From: an uncultured Dialister sp. | GTDB lineage: Bacteria; Bacillota; Negativicutes; Veillonellales; Dialisteraceae | Assembly (NCBI GenBank): GCA_900541485.1 | Contig: UQJW01000001.1 | Span: 62,001-126,000, forward strand | Direction: 5' to 3' | DNA: 64,000 bases | Part shown: positions 16,404 to 26,385 of the stretch, piece after piece | Position numbering within the stretch: position 1 is the stretch's first letter | Layout of the letters: the number at the start of each line of letters is the position of its first letter | Notes under the pieces: model-generated | What the model saw: only the letters and a program-made list of their open reading frames with translations | Databases searched by the model: none | What the model was told of the DNA's origin: nothing | Made by a program: the position numbers and the translations under genes

Positions 16404-17486
16404 ATGCAAGTAAATAAAATGGATACGATGGAAGCCAGATATCAGAGTTTAGAAGATCAGTTAAGTGATCCGTCTGTGATATCTAATCAGAGCAAGTGGA
16501 GAGCCTTATCAAAAGAGCATGCAGATCTTGGGGAAATTGTAAATCTTTATAAAAGTTATAAGGAAGCTGATGCTGCATGTAAGGAGGCATTATCCGTACT
16601 TGAAGATAAATCCCAGGAAGAGCTGCATGAATTAGCTAAAGAAGATTTAAAAGAAAATGAACAAAAAAAGATAGAACTGGATAATGCCATTCATCGATTA
16701 TTGATTCCTAAAGATCCGAATGACGGTAAAAATGTTATTCTTGAAATTCGTGCGGGGACGGGAGGAGAAGAAGCGGCCCTTTTCGTATCAGACTTATTAA
16801 AAATGTATTTGAAGTTTGCAGAAAAAAGAGGATGGAAAGCAGAAATAACAGATGCAAATGAAACGGATTTAGGTGGTTTTAAAGAGGTCACCTGTATGAT
16901 TTATGGAAAAAATGCTTATTCTATTTTAAAGTTTGAAAGCGGAACGCATCGTGTCCAGAGGATACCTTCTACAGAAAGCCAAGGTCGTGTTCACACTTCT
17001 GCCGTTACTGTTGCTGTTCTTCCCGAAGTAGAAGATGTGGATATTGATATCAATCGTGATGATTTGCGTATAGATGTATACCGTTCTTCCGGTGCCGGCG
17101 GACAGCATATTAATAAGACTTCATCGGCAATTCGTATCACCCATTTGCCATCAGGGATGGTTGTTACGTGTCAAAATGAGCGTAGCCAACGGCAAAATAA
17201 AGAAAAAGCACTACAAATCTTAAAATCACGTTTATACGATAAAGCAATGCGGGAATCTATTGATAAGACAGCGGCAGACCGTAAAGGGCAAGTGGGATCC
17301 GGAGACCGCTCTGAGCGTATTCGTACTTATAATTTTCCGCAGGGACGTGTGACGGACCATCGTGTCAATGTAAGCCTTTATCAATTAGAGGATTTCCTAA
17401 ACGGAAATATGGAAACAATCTTAGATGCATTGGTGGAAGCCGATTTGGAAAGACGGATGAAGGAAGGAGAGGCTGATGGGCGCTAA
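16404..17486 (+). CDS. prfA: Peptide chain release factor 1
   Basis: 360 residues, the standard RF1 length. The GGQ motif lies in [18 protein letters not shown] near residue 230. [15 protein letters not shown] near 111 and [17 protein letters not shown] near 180 are class I release factor signatures. It recognises UAA and UAG and releases the finished peptide. First gene of a prfA-prmC-tsaC operon; the next gene, prmC, encodes the enzyme that methylates its GGQ glutamine and overlaps it by 11 nt. Confidence 0.97.
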   Translation: MQVNKMDTMEARYQSLEDQLSDPSVISNQSKWRALSKEHADLGEIVNLYKSYKEADAACKEALSVLEDKSQEELHELAKEDLKENEQKKIELDNAIHRLLIPKDPNDGKNVILEIRAGTGGEEAALFVSDLLKMYLKFAEKRGWKAEITDANETDLGGFKEVTCMIYGKNAYSILKFESGTHRVQRIPSTESQGRVHTSAVTVAVLPEVEDVDIDINRDDLRIDVYRSSGAGGQHINKTSSAIRITHLPSGMVVTCQNERSQRQNKEKALQILKSRLYDKAMRESIDKTAADRKGQVGSGDRSERIRTYNFPQGRVTDHRVNVSLYQLEDFLNGNMETILDALVEADLERRMKEGEADGR

Positions 17487-18348
17487 TCCCATATGGACGA
17501 TTAAAAGTATTTTGCTTTGGACGACGGGGTATTTTAAAAAACATAAAATAGAATCACCTCGGTTAGATGCGGAGCTGTTACTGGCACACGTGTTGAAAAA
17601 AAAACGAATATATCTATATACAGATTTTGAACAAATTTTAAATAAGGATGAATTATCCGTTTTTAAAGAGCATATACAAAAAAGAGTAAATGGATTTTCG
17701 ACGGCAGCTATCATCGGAGAAAAAGAATTTATGGGATTTACGCTTCATGTAAATGAACATGTTTTGATTCCCCGACCGGATACGGAAACTTGGGTGGAAA
17801 AGGTACTTCAATACCATAGAAATGATTCCAGTCTTTTTATTGCAGACTTGGGGACAGGTAGTGGAGCTGTTTTAGCCGGCTTTTTGTACTATTGCAAAGC
17901 TGCCAGAGGAATAGGTATAGACATATCACAAGATGCTTTAAGTGTTGCAGCAGATAATGGAGTTCGCTTGGGAATTGAGGATCGTGTAGAGTGGAGACAG
18001 GGAAATTATACAGATGCTCTTAAAGCAGATGAGGTTTTTGATGGAATTGTCAGCAATCCTCCTTACATACCATCCGGCGATATTTCCGGCCTTTCTGAAG
18101 AGGTGAAGCATGAACCCCGAATTGCTCTTGACGGAGGACATGACGGATTGGACTTTTACAGAATTCTGGGGGAAAAAGCATCTGCTCATCTGAGGCCCGG
18201 AGGTTTTTTGGCAATGGAAATTGGGGCAGGGCAAAAGGAATCCGTTATTGAGATACTAAAAAAGGCAGATTGGTATGATGATTTTGAGATTATTACAGAT
18301 TATGGTGGAGTTGAACGAGCAATATATTGCAGAAAGAAACTGGAATGA
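17476..18348 (+). CDS. prmC: Release factor glutamine N5-methyltransferase
   Basis: 290 residues. An N-terminal helical domain ([18 protein letters not shown]), then a Rossmann methyltransferase with [15 protein letters not shown] near 117 (AdoMet binding) and the catalytic SNPPYIP near 192. It methylates the glutamine of the GGQ motif in RF1 and RF2. The ATG at 17476 overlaps the end of prfA and fits the family's N-terminus ([14 protein letters not shown]). Confidence 0.95.
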   Translation: MGANPIWTIKSILLWTTGYFKKHKIESPRLDAELLLAHVLKKKRIYLYTDFEQILNKDELSVFKEHIQKRVNGFSTAAIIGEKEFMGFTLHVNEHVLIPRPDTETWVEKVLQYHRNDSSLFIADLGTGSGAVLAGFLYYCKAARGIGIDISQDALSVAADNGVRLGIEDRVEWRQGNYTDALKADEVFDGIVSNPPYIPSGDISGLSEEVKHEPRIALDGGHDGLDFYRILGEKASAHLRPGGFLAMEIGAGQKESVIEILKKADWYDDFEIITDYGGVERAIYCRKKLE

Positions 18349-19376
18349 TTACGAAAAAAATACCGGTAGATGAGAATTACAATTCTTCAACGGTCAATGA
18401 ATTGGGAAAAATAATTCGTGAAGGCGGTTTGGTTGCATTTCCGACGGAAACAGTGTATGGATTAGGAGGTAATGCTTTAGATGCAACTGCTGCAAAGAAA
18501 ATATATGCAGCAAAGGGCAGGCCGTCTGATAATCCTTTAATAGTTCATGTGGCTGATATTGATGACGTGCCTAAGTACGTGAAATCTATATCACCTTTAG
18601 AAAAAAAACTAATGAATGCTTTTTGGCCGGGACCATTGACAATAGTATTTCCCAAAAAAGAAATTATTCCTTTTGAAACATCAGGGGGATTGGATACGGT
18701 AGCAATTCGTTGTCCTGCTCATGAAGCCACGCGGGTACTAATTCGTGCAGCAGGTGTGCCGATTGCAGGTCCGAGTGCAAATATATCAACCCGTCCAAGC
18801 CCAACGACAGCTGATGACGTCATGCATGATATGAATGGGAAAATAGAGGCAGTTATTGACGGAGGAATGTCTCTTATAGGGTTAGAATCAACAATCATAG
18901 CAGTAAAAGAAGAAACAATCCTTATCTACAGACCGGGTGGCATTACAAAAGAAATGCTTTCTTTATATGGAGAAACGGAAGTAGATAAAGCGCTTACATC
19001 ATCTGATGAACCACCTAAAGCACCCGGAATGAAATATAGACATTATGCACCATCTGCACCTCTTACTGTGTATGTCGGAGACATACAGAAGATAGAAAAT
19101 CATGTTTGTGCATATGCTAAACAGAGAGATAAAACATATGGATATTTTGTAAGTGAGGAAACAGCACGGTTAATTCCGCAAGAAAAAAATATTTTTATCT
19201 GGGGCAGAAGAAGTGATAAAACCAAATTTGCCCATCATTTATTTCAGGGGTTACTGTTTTTTAATAATGCCCCGGTTGATAAGATTATTGCAGAAGGGAC
19301 TGATAATCGAGGACTTGGGCTCGCTATCATGAATCGTCTGGCAAAAGCATCAGGTTTCCATGTCATTGAGTTGTAG
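18345..19376 (+). CDS. L-threonylcarbamoyladenylate synthase (Sua5/TsaC with C-terminal Sua5 domain)
   Basis: 343 residues. The YrdC/TsaC domain carries GGLVAFPTETVYGLGGNA near 25, AAKGRPSDNPLIVHV near 50 and AGPSANISTRPSPTT near 140. A C-terminal Sua5 domain (to about 340) makes this the long Sua5 form. It makes threonylcarbamoyl-AMP from threonine, bicarbonate and ATP for t6A37 tRNA modification. ATG 18345 overlaps the prmC stop (ATGA); an upstream in-frame TTG at 18327 has no better ribosome site. Confidence 0.94.
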   Translation: MITKKIPVDENYNSSTVNELGKIIREGGLVAFPTETVYGLGGNALDATAAKKIYAAKGRPSDNPLIVHVADIDDVPKYVKSISPLEKKLMNAFWPGPLTIVFPKKEIIPFETSGGLDTVAIRCPAHEATRVLIRAAGVPIAGPSANISTRPSPTTADDVMHDMNGKIEAVIDGGMSLIGLESTIIAVKEETILIYRPGGITKEMLSLYGETEVDKALTSSDEPPKAPGMKYRHYAPSAPLTVYVGDIQKIENHVCAYAKQRDKTYGYFVSEETARLIPQEKNIFIWGRRSDKTKFAHHLFQGLLFFNNAPVDKIIAEGTDNRGLGLAIMNRLAKASGFHVIEL

Positions 19377-19459
19377 TATAATGCTTTTATGAATAGTTTC
19401 CCGGGATAGTATGCTTACTAATTGATGGTCGATATTATTTTATGTGCATTTACAAGGTT

Positions 19460-19487
19460 TTGCTTGTTGACTTATAATTAATATTAT
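19460..19487 (+). promoter_or_regulatory. Possible promoter of the rpiB-glyA operon
   Basis: TTGCTT (19460-19465), 16-bp spacer, TATTAT (19482-19487), 35 bp before the rpiB start in an AT-rich gap. Confidence 0.45.
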
Positions 19488-19522
19488 ATGATTACATGTG
19501 CGTTTTCGGGGAGGAATCATTT

Positions 19523-19972
19523 ATGAAAATTTCTATTGCAAGTGACCATGGCGGCTTTCAGTTAAAAGAAGAATTAAAGCAGCATTTAGACAAAAAAGGT
19601 ATTGAGTTTATAGATTGCGGAACTAATACCGAAGAGTCCTGCGATTATCCTGATTTTGCAGTAAAGGCCTGTAAATTGGTTCAGAATAAAGTTGTAGAAT
19701 TTGCTATATTAATTTGTGGTACCGGAATTGGGATGAGCATAACGGCCAATAAGATGAAAGGGATTCGAGCAGCGCTTTGTGGAGACGAATTTTCAGCGTT
19801 CTATACCAGAGCTCATAATGATGCCAATGTTTTGACTTTGGGGGCGAGAGTTATCGGTACCGGACTTGCAGAGAGAATAGTAGATACTTTTTTGGAAGGA
19901 AAATTTGAGGGTGGGCGTCATGCCCGCCGCATCACTAAGATTGAAGAGGTTGAAAAAGAGAATAATGTATGA
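19523..19972 (+). CDS. rpiB: Ribose-5-phosphate isomerase B
   Basis: 149 residues. ASDHGGFQLKEEL at 6-18, the CGTGIGMSITANKMKGIRAAL segment near 65-85, and the ARAHNDANVLTLGARVIG-type segment near 97 (here TRAHNDAN) are family motifs. It interconverts ribose-5-phosphate and ribulose-5-phosphate. ATG 19523 follows GGGGAGG (19508-19514). It overlaps the next gene by 8 nt and heads an operon ending in glyA, an order common in Firmicutes. Confidence 0.95.
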   Translation: MKISIASDHGGFQLKEELKQHLDKKGIEFIDCGTNTEESCDYPDFAVKACKLVQNKVVEFAILICGTGIGMSITANKMKGIRAALCGDEFSAFYTRAHNDANVLTLGARVIGTGLAERIVDTFLEGKFEGGRHARRITKIEEVEKENNV

Positions 19973-20510
19973 GCAAATAAGAAAAGAAACCGTGGCGGCT
20001 TTTGAAGAATTATGTAAAATTGCTGATTTTCCGGAAGAATCTCTACTTGTGATAGGCGGGTCATCCAGTGAAATCAAAGGAGAGAGTATTGGTAAAGACA
20101 GCTCTTATGAAATTGGAACAGCTGTGGTAGAAAGCCTGTTGGAAATAGCAAAGCAGAGAAAACTTTTTTTAGCATTTCAATGTTGCGAGCATTTAAATCG
20201 TGCACTTATTATGGAAAGAAAAGTGGCAAAGGTTAAAAATTATCAAGAAGTTACAGTTGTACCATGGCTTCATGCAGGAGGTGCTTTTGCGACAAATGCT
20301 TATTATCATTTTGATGATCCTGTTGCAGTGGAAAGCATCAAAGCAGATGGAGGACTTGATATAGGGTTTACCATGATAGGAATGCATCTTAGGAAAGTTG
20401 CAGTGCCGGTACGTCTGAAAAATAATCATATTGGAAAAGCTGTTGTGATTGCTGCTCGCACTAGACCGCCTTTAGTTGGCGGTGAGAGAGCTCGTTATAA
20501 AAGGGGATAA
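19965..20510 (+). CDS. TIGR01440/DUF436 family protein (YwlG-like)
   Basis: 181 residues. The family's glycine-rich LLVIGGSSSEIKGESIGK near 24, FQCCEHLNRALIMER near 70 and the C-terminal RPPLVGGERARYKRG are all present. The family has no firmly established activity and is often encoded between rpiB and glyA, as here. The start was set at ATG 19965, which overlaps the rpiB stop and matches the family's usual N-terminus. Confidence 0.88.
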   Translation: MYEQIRKETVAAFEELCKIADFPEESLLVIGGSSSEIKGESIGKDSSYEIGTAVVESLLEIAKQRKLFLAFQCCEHLNRALIMERKVAKVKNYQEVTVVPWLHAGGAFATNAYYHFDDPVAVESIKADGGLDIGFTMIGMHLRKVAVPVRLKNNHIGKAVVIAARTRPPLVGGERARYKRG

Positions 20511-20522
20511 GGAGGACGTGGT

Positions 20523-21770
20523 ATGATTAATCATCACTTAAAAACAGGAGATAAGAAAGTTTATGATATTATTCAAGAGGAGCTAAATCGTCAACGTAAT
20601 AAATTAGAGATGATAGCATCTGAAAATATTGTCAGCTATGCAGTTATGGAGGCACAGGGGAGTGTACTAACAAATAAGTATGCAGAAGGCTATCCTCAAA
20701 AACGGTATTATGGCGGTTGTGAATACGTTGACAAGTTGGAGCAATTGGCTATAGATCGTGCCAAAGAGCTTTTTCATGCGGATCATGTCAATGTACAACC
20801 TCATTCCGGCTCACAAGCTAATTTTGCAGTTTATTACGCATTGCTCAAGCCGGGAGATACAGTCCTTGGTATGAATCTAAATGATGGTGGACATTTAACA
20901 CATGGCAGTCCGGTTAACATATCAGGCAATTATTTTCATGTTCTGCCGTATGGAGTGAGGAAAGAAGATGAACTGTTAGATTATGATGCCATGGAAAAGT
21001 TAGCGATGAAAACACGCCCTAAGCTGATTATCGGAGGAACGTCTGCCTATTCCCGGATTATTGACTTTGAACGTATGGCTGCCATCGCCCACAAAGTGGA
21101 TGCATTACTTATGATTGATATGGCACATTTTGCCGGTCTTGTTGCAGCAGGAGAATATCCCAACCCTGTACAGTGGGCAGATATTGTGACATCAACGACG
21201 CATAAAACACTTCGAGGGCCGAGAGGCGGGATAATTATGTGTAAAGAGCCTTATGCCAAAATAATCGATAAGTCAATTTTCCCCGGGGTACAGGGCGGAC
21301 CTCTTGAACATGTAATTGCCGCTAAAGCTGTGGCATTTGGAGAAGCTTTAACTGATGATTTTAAGTTACAGGCAAAGCAAATAAAGAAAAATGCTAAAGT
21401 ATTATCTGATGAACTGCAAAGTCAGGGAATACGCGTAATTTCCGGGGGAACTGATACGCATGTACTCTTGGCGGATATGAAAGAAATTGGTATTACAGGA
21501 AAAGTTGCGCAGACAGTGCTTGATGAAATTGGAATTACTGCAAATAGAAATACAATACCTTTTGAAACATTATCCCCATTTGTTACAAGCGGCATTCGGC
21601 TCGGCTCTCCGGCATTGACAACACGCGGGCTGGTAGAAGAAGATTTTAAAGAAATTGCAGAGATTATTTCTCTTGTTGTTAAATCTCCTGAAGATACAGC
21701 GGTGAAGAAATCTTGTGCAGAACGAGTACAAGTGCTTTGCCATAAGTATCCGATTTACGAAGACTTATAA
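20523..21770 (+). CDS. glyA: Serine hydroxymethyltransferase
   Basis: 415 residues. The PLP lysine lies in [14 protein letters not shown] near 222-235; MIASENIVS near 27, [18 protein letters not shown] near 52 and [20 protein letters not shown] near 92 are signatures. It converts serine and tetrahydrofolate to glycine and 5,10-methylene-THF. AAGGAGG precedes the ATG. Last gene of the rpiB operon, followed by a strong terminator. Confidence 0.97.
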   Translation: MINHHLKTGDKKVYDIIQEELNRQRNKLEMIASENIVSYAVMEAQGSVLTNKYAEGYPQKRYYGGCEYVDKLEQLAIDRAKELFHADHVNVQPHSGSQANFAVYYALLKPGDTVLGMNLNDGGHLTHGSPVNISGNYFHVLPYGVRKEDELLDYDAMEKLAMKTRPKLIIGGTSAYSRIIDFERMAAIAHKVDALLMIDMAHFAGLVAAGEYPNPVQWADIVTSTTHKTLRGPRGGIIMCKEPYAKIIDKSIFPGVQGGPLEHVIAAKAVAFGEALTDDFKLQAKQIKKNAKVLSDELQSQGIRVISGGTDTHVLLADMKEIGITGKVAQTVLDEIGITANRNTIPFETLSPFVTSGIRLGSPALTTRGLVEEDFKEIAEIISLVVKSPEDTAVKKSCAERVQVLCHKYPIYEDL

Positions 21771-21803
21771 ATTATTTGACCGTTAAAAGTTGATAAAATA
21801 TAT

Positions 21804-21847
21804 AAAAAACCTTGTGTATCTCCATCTGTAGAGTCACAAGGTTTTTT
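21804..21847 (+). terminator. Terminator of the rpiB-glyA operon
   Basis: A perfect 13-bp stem (AAAAAACCTTGTG at 21804-21816 with CACAAGGTTTTTT at 21835-21847). Confidence 0.92.
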
Positions 21848-21896
21848 ATATAAAAGAGAAACAGCTCATTTTGTGTTAATTTAAATATGAAATCTT

Positions 21897-21924
21897 TTGT
21901 TTATTCAAGATATCGTGTTAAAAT
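21897..21924 (+). promoter_or_regulatory. Promoter of the MacA/MacB-type exporter operon
   Basis: TTGTTT (21897-21902), 16-bp spacer, TAAAAT (21919-21924). It implies a transcription start near 21931 and so rules against translation starting upstream of that point. Confidence 0.55.
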
Positions 21925-21995
21925 TAAATGCAAGTAAGGGAAATGACAGTGAGAAAATAATGAGTATAAATATAAAAAAGTTGGAGGCGGTCTTG

Positions 21996-23084
21996 TTGAA
22001 TAGAAAAGGTCTTGTTGCTGTGTTTGTGATTTTATTAATATGTATCGGTGTCTTTTATTTTTGGTCTGAGTCGAAAAAAGAAGCAAACAAAGATACTTAT
22101 GTTTTAGGGAAGGTAAGCCGTTCTAATATAAGTATGATAATTGATGCAACAGGAACAATCCAGCCAGTAAATAGTGTTGATTTGTCGGCCACTGCATCAG
22201 GGACACTCGAGGCCGTTTATGTCAAACAAAATCAAAAAGTTGCAAAAGGGGAGATTTTAGCAAGCATTGAATCAAAGGCACTTACATCGTCGATGAAACA
22301 AGCACAAAATACATTACGAAACAAAGAATCTTATTATCTAAGACTAAGTGATTTATATAAACAAGGTGCAGTTTCTTATCAAATCATGGATGATGCCAGG
22401 CTTTCTTACTTAAATGCACAGGCAGCATATGATAAAGCTGAAGCTGATTTAAATGATACAGTTATTGTTTCACCTATGGATGGTACAATAGTCGGGGAAC
22501 CCATGAAAGTAGGGGAAACAGTGTCTCAAGGACTATCTAACCAAATGGTCATTGTCAGGGTGGCAGATTTGTCATCTATGAAAATTGAACTGTTGGTTGA
22601 CGAAACAGATATAGGAGAAGTAAGACTTGGACAAAAAGTTTCTTTTACTGTTGATGCATATCCGGGAAGACTTTTTCATGGAATTATAAGTGATATTTCC
22701 CAAAAGCGGTACTCAGGATCTGCAGGTAGTACAGCATCGTCTTCCGTTGTGTATTATACGGTTTATGTAGATATTAATACTGAAGATCTGGATGGCTTAT
22801 ATCCATCAATGACGGCTCGTGCAGAAATAAGTGGGCAAGAAAAAGAAAACACACTTGTAGTTCCGATTACCGCACTTCGAAGTGATGCGAAAGGTTCATA
22901 TGTGTATGTAAAAGGAGAAGAAGGCCTTTCAAAAGTGTATGTAAATACAGGTATTACAACTGATAAAGTGGTAGAAGTTATATCAGGAGTGAACGAGGGA
23001 GACGAAATTGTTATAAGCGGTACAGTGAGTCAGGAAAAAGATTCTACGACTGTTACAAAGGTAAAACATAGAGGACCAATTTAA
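21996..23084 (+). CDS. MacA-type periplasmic adaptor (membrane fusion) protein
   Basis: About 362 residues. One N-terminal membrane segment, then a barrel-sandwich hybrid (GTIQPVNSVDLSATASGTLEAVYVKQNQKVAKGEILASIES), a coiled-coil hairpin, and beta-barrel and membrane-proximal domains (VNTGITTDKVVEVISGVNEGDEIVISG). The start is probably TTG 21996 (or 21993): GGAGG at 21983-21987 is ideally placed. An ATG at 21960 lacks a ribosome site. In MacAB systems the adaptor couples the inner-membrane ABC pump to a TolC-like outer-membrane channel; no TolC-like gene is in the window. Substrate unknown. Confidence 0.88.
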   Translation: MNRKGLVAVFVILLICIGVFYFWSESKKEANKDTYVLGKVSRSNISMIIDATGTIQPVNSVDLSATASGTLEAVYVKQNQKVAKGEILASIESKALTSSMKQAQNTLRNKESYYLRLSDLYKQGAVSYQIMDDARLSYLNAQAAYDKAEADLNDTVIVSPMDGTIVGEPMKVGETVSQGLSNQMVIVRVADLSSMKIELLVDETDIGEVRLGQKVSFTVDAYPGRLFHGIISDISQKRYSGSAGSTASSSVVYYTVYVDINTEDLDGLYPSMTARAEISGQEKENTLVVPITALRSDAKGSYVYVKGEEGLSKVYVNTGITTDKVVEVISGVNEGDEIVISGTVSQEKDSTTVTKVKHRGPI

Positions 23085-23797
23085 TGAATATAGATGATAA
23101 AGGAAACGGAGAGATTATTCATTTAGAACATATACAAAAAAGCTATTATATTGGGGCGGAAAAAGTTTCTGTCCTCAGAGACATACAGTTAAGTGTTCAT
23201 CAAGGGGAATTCATATCTATAATGGGGCCATCCGGAGCAGGGAAGTCTACTTTAATGAATATTTTGGGTTGCCTTGACAGACCGACCGAAGGATCGTATG
23301 TGCTGGATGGGAGTGAAGTCTCGAATTTAGATGATAACCAATTGGCTGTTATAAGAAATCGGAAAATAGGATTTGTATTTCAAAGTTTCAACTTACTTCC
23401 CCGGTTATCTGCATTAGATAACGTAATTCTTCCTATGATTTATGGGAATGTAGATAAAAGTGAAAGGAAAGCTCGGGCGGAAAAAATGCTTGCATCTGTC
23501 GGGTTGGGAGACCGAATTGATTATATGCCGTCTGAAATGTCCGGCGGGCAGCGTCAACGTGTAGCCATTGCAAGAGCATTGGTCAATCATCCGGCAATTA
23601 TTATGGCAGACGAACCGACAGGGAATTTAGATAGCAAATCAACAAGTGAAGTTATGGAAATTTTTACCGGTCTTCATGAATCCGGAAAGACAATCATATT
23701 AGTAACTCATGAACTGGATGTGGCAAATTTTGCAACCCGCCATGTCATACTTTCTGATGGTTATATCAGCAGAGATATAAAGGGGACTCTTATATGA
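23084..23797 (+). CDS. MacB/LolD-type ABC transporter ATPase
   Basis: 237 residues. Walker A GPSGAGKST near 46, MSGGQRQRVAIARAL near 151, Walker B IIMADEPTGNLDS near 171, and the H-loop in VTHE. This is the ATPase subfamily that serves FtsX/MacB-fold permeases. The ATG overlaps the adaptor stop (TAATG) and the gene overlaps the first permease by 4 nt. ATPase and permease, joined in E. coli MacB, are separate here. Confidence 0.94.
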   Translation: MNIDDKGNGEIIHLEHIQKSYYIGAEKVSVLRDIQLSVHQGEFISIMGPSGAGKSTLMNILGCLDRPTEGSYVLDGSEVSNLDDNQLAVIRNRKIGFVFQSFNLLPRLSALDNVILPMIYGNVDKSERKARAEKMLASVGLGDRIDYMPSEMSGGQRQRVAIARALVNHPAIIMADEPTGNLDSKSTSEVMEIFTGLHESGKTIILVTHELDVANFATRHVILSDGYISRDIKGTLI

Positions 23798-25008
23798 CCA
23801 ATATATTTTTTGAAAGTATGTCCATGGCTTTTAATTCTATTATCAGTAATAAAATGCGTTCTCTTTTGACGATGCTTGGAATTATTATAGGAGTATCGGC
23901 TGTTATTGCATTGATGTCCTTAGGATACGGGGTGCAAGCAGATATAGAGAACAATATAGCAAGTCTTGGGTCGAACCAAATTACAGTGATTCCGGGGGCG
24001 TTAAGAAAGCCCGGGGTCCATTTTCCATCCGGTTCTATGCAAAGCTTAACATATAAAGATTACCTTGCCATTAAAAATCTCCCTAATATTAACCACGCAG
24101 CGCCTTTAGTGAATGGCAGCTATATTGTAGTTCATGGAAACAAAAATTGGACAACTGTGGTATATGGAGTGACTTCTGAATATTTTGATATTTCCAATCT
24201 TAATGTATCAGAGGGAAGACAGTGGAATGAGCAGGAATTTACGGGACGTGAACGTGTATGTGTCATAGGAAAAACCGTGGCAAATGGGCTATTTGGGGAA
24301 GAGTCGCCGATTGGACAAAAAATACGAATTCATGGAGACCCTTTTACTGTGGTCGGAATACTTGATGCTAAGGGGTATTCATTTGTAGACCAGGACGATA
24401 GGATTTTATGCCCGTTTTCTACGGTGCAAGAACGTCTGATGGGAATTACTTATGTGAATCGTATTGCTTTGACTACTGAAAAAAGTAATTTACTTCCCCA
24501 AATAGAAACAGACGTGACTAATTTGCTGAGAACCCGACATCGTCTAATTCCCGGGGAGGAAGATGATTTTAATATTCAGAACTCTCAGGACTTGATGGAC
24601 ACAATGAAATCTACCATGCAAACCCTCACAGTATTTCTCGGAAGTATAGCGGCCATCTCTCTTTTGGTCGGGGGAATCGGGATTATGAATATCATGCTTG
24701 TTTCTGTAACTGAAAGAACGAAAGAAATAGGTATCAGAAAAGCAATTGGTGCAACACACTGTATGATCATTACACAATTTTTGATTGAATCGATTACTGT
24801 GAGTATTGCCGGCGGTATCTTAGGGATACTTCTCGGAGTATTTATTGCTATTATTATTCCCTATTTTATAGGAATATCTACCGTAATATCGTTTTTACCG
24901 ATTATCGGTTCCTTCTTGTTTTCTATTTTTATTGGTCTTGTATTTGGGCTTTATCCTGCGGAAAAAGCAGCTCGATTAAACCCCATAGATGCATTGCATT
25001 ATGAATAA
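23794..25008 (+). CDS. MacB-type ABC permease, copy 1
   Basis: 404 residues. Four membrane segments in the MacB/FtsX layout: one near residues 20-45 ([23 protein letters not shown]), a large periplasmic domain, then three after about 280 ([37 protein letters not shown]). The C-terminal GLYPAEKAARLNPIDALHYE is typical. It shares operon, length and much sequence with the next gene, so the two are tandem paralogues. They could form a heterodimer on the shared ATPase, or alternative homodimers. Confidence 0.93.
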   Translation: MTNIFFESMSMAFNSIISNKMRSLLTMLGIIIGVSAVIALMSLGYGVQADIENNIASLGSNQITVIPGALRKPGVHFPSGSMQSLTYKDYLAIKNLPNINHAAPLVNGSYIVVHGNKNWTTVVYGVTSEYFDISNLNVSEGRQWNEQEFTGRERVCVIGKTVANGLFGEESPIGQKIRIHGDPFTVVGILDAKGYSFVDQDDRILCPFSTVQERLMGITYVNRIALTTEKSNLLPQIETDVTNLLRTRHRLIPGEEDDFNIQNSQDLMDTMKSTMQTLTVFLGSIAAISLLVGGIGIMNIMLVSVTERTKEIGIRKAIGATHCMIITQFLIESITVSIAGGILGILLGVFIAIIIPYFIGISTVISFLPIIGSFLFSIFIGLVFGLYPAEKAARLNPIDALHYE

Positions 25009-25061
25009 ATGTGATAAAAATAGAACTAAAAAAATCCCATTAATAAAGAGGAGAAATTACA

Positions 25062-26276
25062 TTGTCTGCTATATTCCGGGATAGTATTTTTATGGCTTTC
25101 CATTCTATTGTGAAAAATAAGATGAGATCTTTTTTGACAATGTTGGGGATTATAATAGGGGTAGCCGCTGTTGTTGCCTTGATGTCTTTGGGATATGGGA
25201 TGCAGGCTGATGTCGAAAATCGTATTACTGCTCTTGGAGCAAATATGATGGCCGTGATTCCCGGTACAGGAAGAAAACCCGGCATACGTCCCGCAGCAGG
25301 CTCTGAAAAAACTCTTTCCTATGCAGATTATCTGGCAATAAAGAGATTGCCGAATATTATAGCTATAACACCTTCTGCAAAAACAACAGCAGTCGCAGTT
25401 AACCAAAATAAAAATTGCACCACCACTTTATCCGGTGTTACATCAGACTATCAGATAGTTAGAAATTGGGGACTTGCTGAAGGTCGCTGGTGGACAGAAC
25501 AAGAGTTTGATAGAAGGGCGAGGGTTTGTATTCTGGGACAGACAGTAGCGAGTACTCTTTTTGGAGAAAAGGCTCCTGTAGGAGAAAAAATACGGATCAA
25601 AGGGAATCCGTTTATTGTTATTGGCGTATTAAAAAGAAAAGGCTATGGAAAAAATGATCAAGATGACTGTATCATTTGCCCGTTTTCAACCATACAGGAA
25701 AGAGTTTTAGGAATTAATTACCTGCATAATATTATGCTGACTACTGTAGATGAAAAAGTAATTTACCAAGTTGAACATGATATTGAAAATTTATTACGTA
25801 CAAGGCATCGATTACCTTTATATGCAGAAAATGATTTTGAAATACGAAATGCTAAAGAATATCAGGATATGATGGAAAGCACGACAAAATCTATCACCTT
25901 GTTTCTTGGAAGCATAGCAGCAATTTCTCTTTTAGTCGGAGGAATCGGAATTATGAATATCATGCTTGTTTCGGTTACAGAAAGAACACGTGAAATCGGA
26001 ATAAGAAAGGCACTGGGGGCTACTTTTTATATGATTATTACACAGTTTCTGATAGAGTCTGCTACAATAGCGGTTATAGGTGGATTGATTGGAATTACTT
26101 CAGGAATTATAATCGGAAATTTGGTGCCTTATTTTTTTCAAATACCATCAGTAGTAAGTTCAGTACCGGTTATAGGAGCATTTATGTTTTCTGTAATTAT
26201 TGGGATTCTATTCGGATTGTATCCTGCACAAAAAGCGGCCGGATTAGCACCTATTGAAGCTTTACGGCATGAATAA
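25062..26276 (+). CDS. MacB-type ABC permease, copy 2
   Basis: 404 residues, the same length and domain order as copy 1, with near-identical stretches around the first membrane segment ([23 protein letters not shown]) and the last three ([19 protein letters not shown]). The periplasmic domain is more divergent (for example GRRARV-type changes near 155). The start is TTG at 25062, with GAGGAG upstream. No second ATPase follows, so it presumably shares the one at 23084. Confidence 0.92.
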   Translation: MSAIFRDSIFMAFHSIVKNKMRSFLTMLGIIIGVAAVVALMSLGYGMQADVENRITALGANMMAVIPGTGRKPGIRPAAGSEKTLSYADYLAIKRLPNIIAITPSAKTTAVAVNQNKNCTTTLSGVTSDYQIVRNWGLAEGRWWTEQEFDRRARVCILGQTVASTLFGEKAPVGEKIRIKGNPFIVIGVLKRKGYGKNDQDDCIICPFSTIQERVLGINYLHNIMLTTVDEKVIYQVEHDIENLLRTRHRLPLYAENDFEIRNAKEYQDMMESTTKSITLFLGSIAAISLLVGGIGIMNIMLVSVTERTREIGIRKALGATFYMIITQFLIESATIAVIGGLIGITSGIIIGNLVPYFFQIPSVVSSVPVIGAFMFSVIIGILFGLYPAQKAAGLAPIEALRHE

Positions 26277-26335
26277 TTCACCGGGATGGAGAAAGGCTGC
26301 TTATTACGAGAAGTATCAATTTTAGTCTAATCTTT

Positions 26336-26343
26336 GCTATAAT
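26336..26343 (+). promoter_or_regulatory. Extended -10 promoter of the acyl-CoA dehydrogenase gene
   Basis: TGCTATAAT region: TG at 26335-26336, then TATAAT at 26338-26343, about 43 bp before the start codon; the -35 (ATCAAT) is weak. Confidence 0.5.
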
Positions 26344-26385
26344 AATAAAAATCCTATAAGTATAATGATTTTCTTGGAGGGGAAT

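Noticed and set aside
21897..21995. Upstream N-terminal extension of the MacA-type protein (TTG 21897 or ATG 21960)
   Set aside because: A promoter overlaps 21897-21924 and neither start has a ribosome site, while GGAGG at 21983 fits TTG 21993/21996.
23794..26276. Tandem permeases as an assembly duplication
   Set aside because: The two copies differ throughout, especially in the periplasmic domain, so they are real diverged paralogues.
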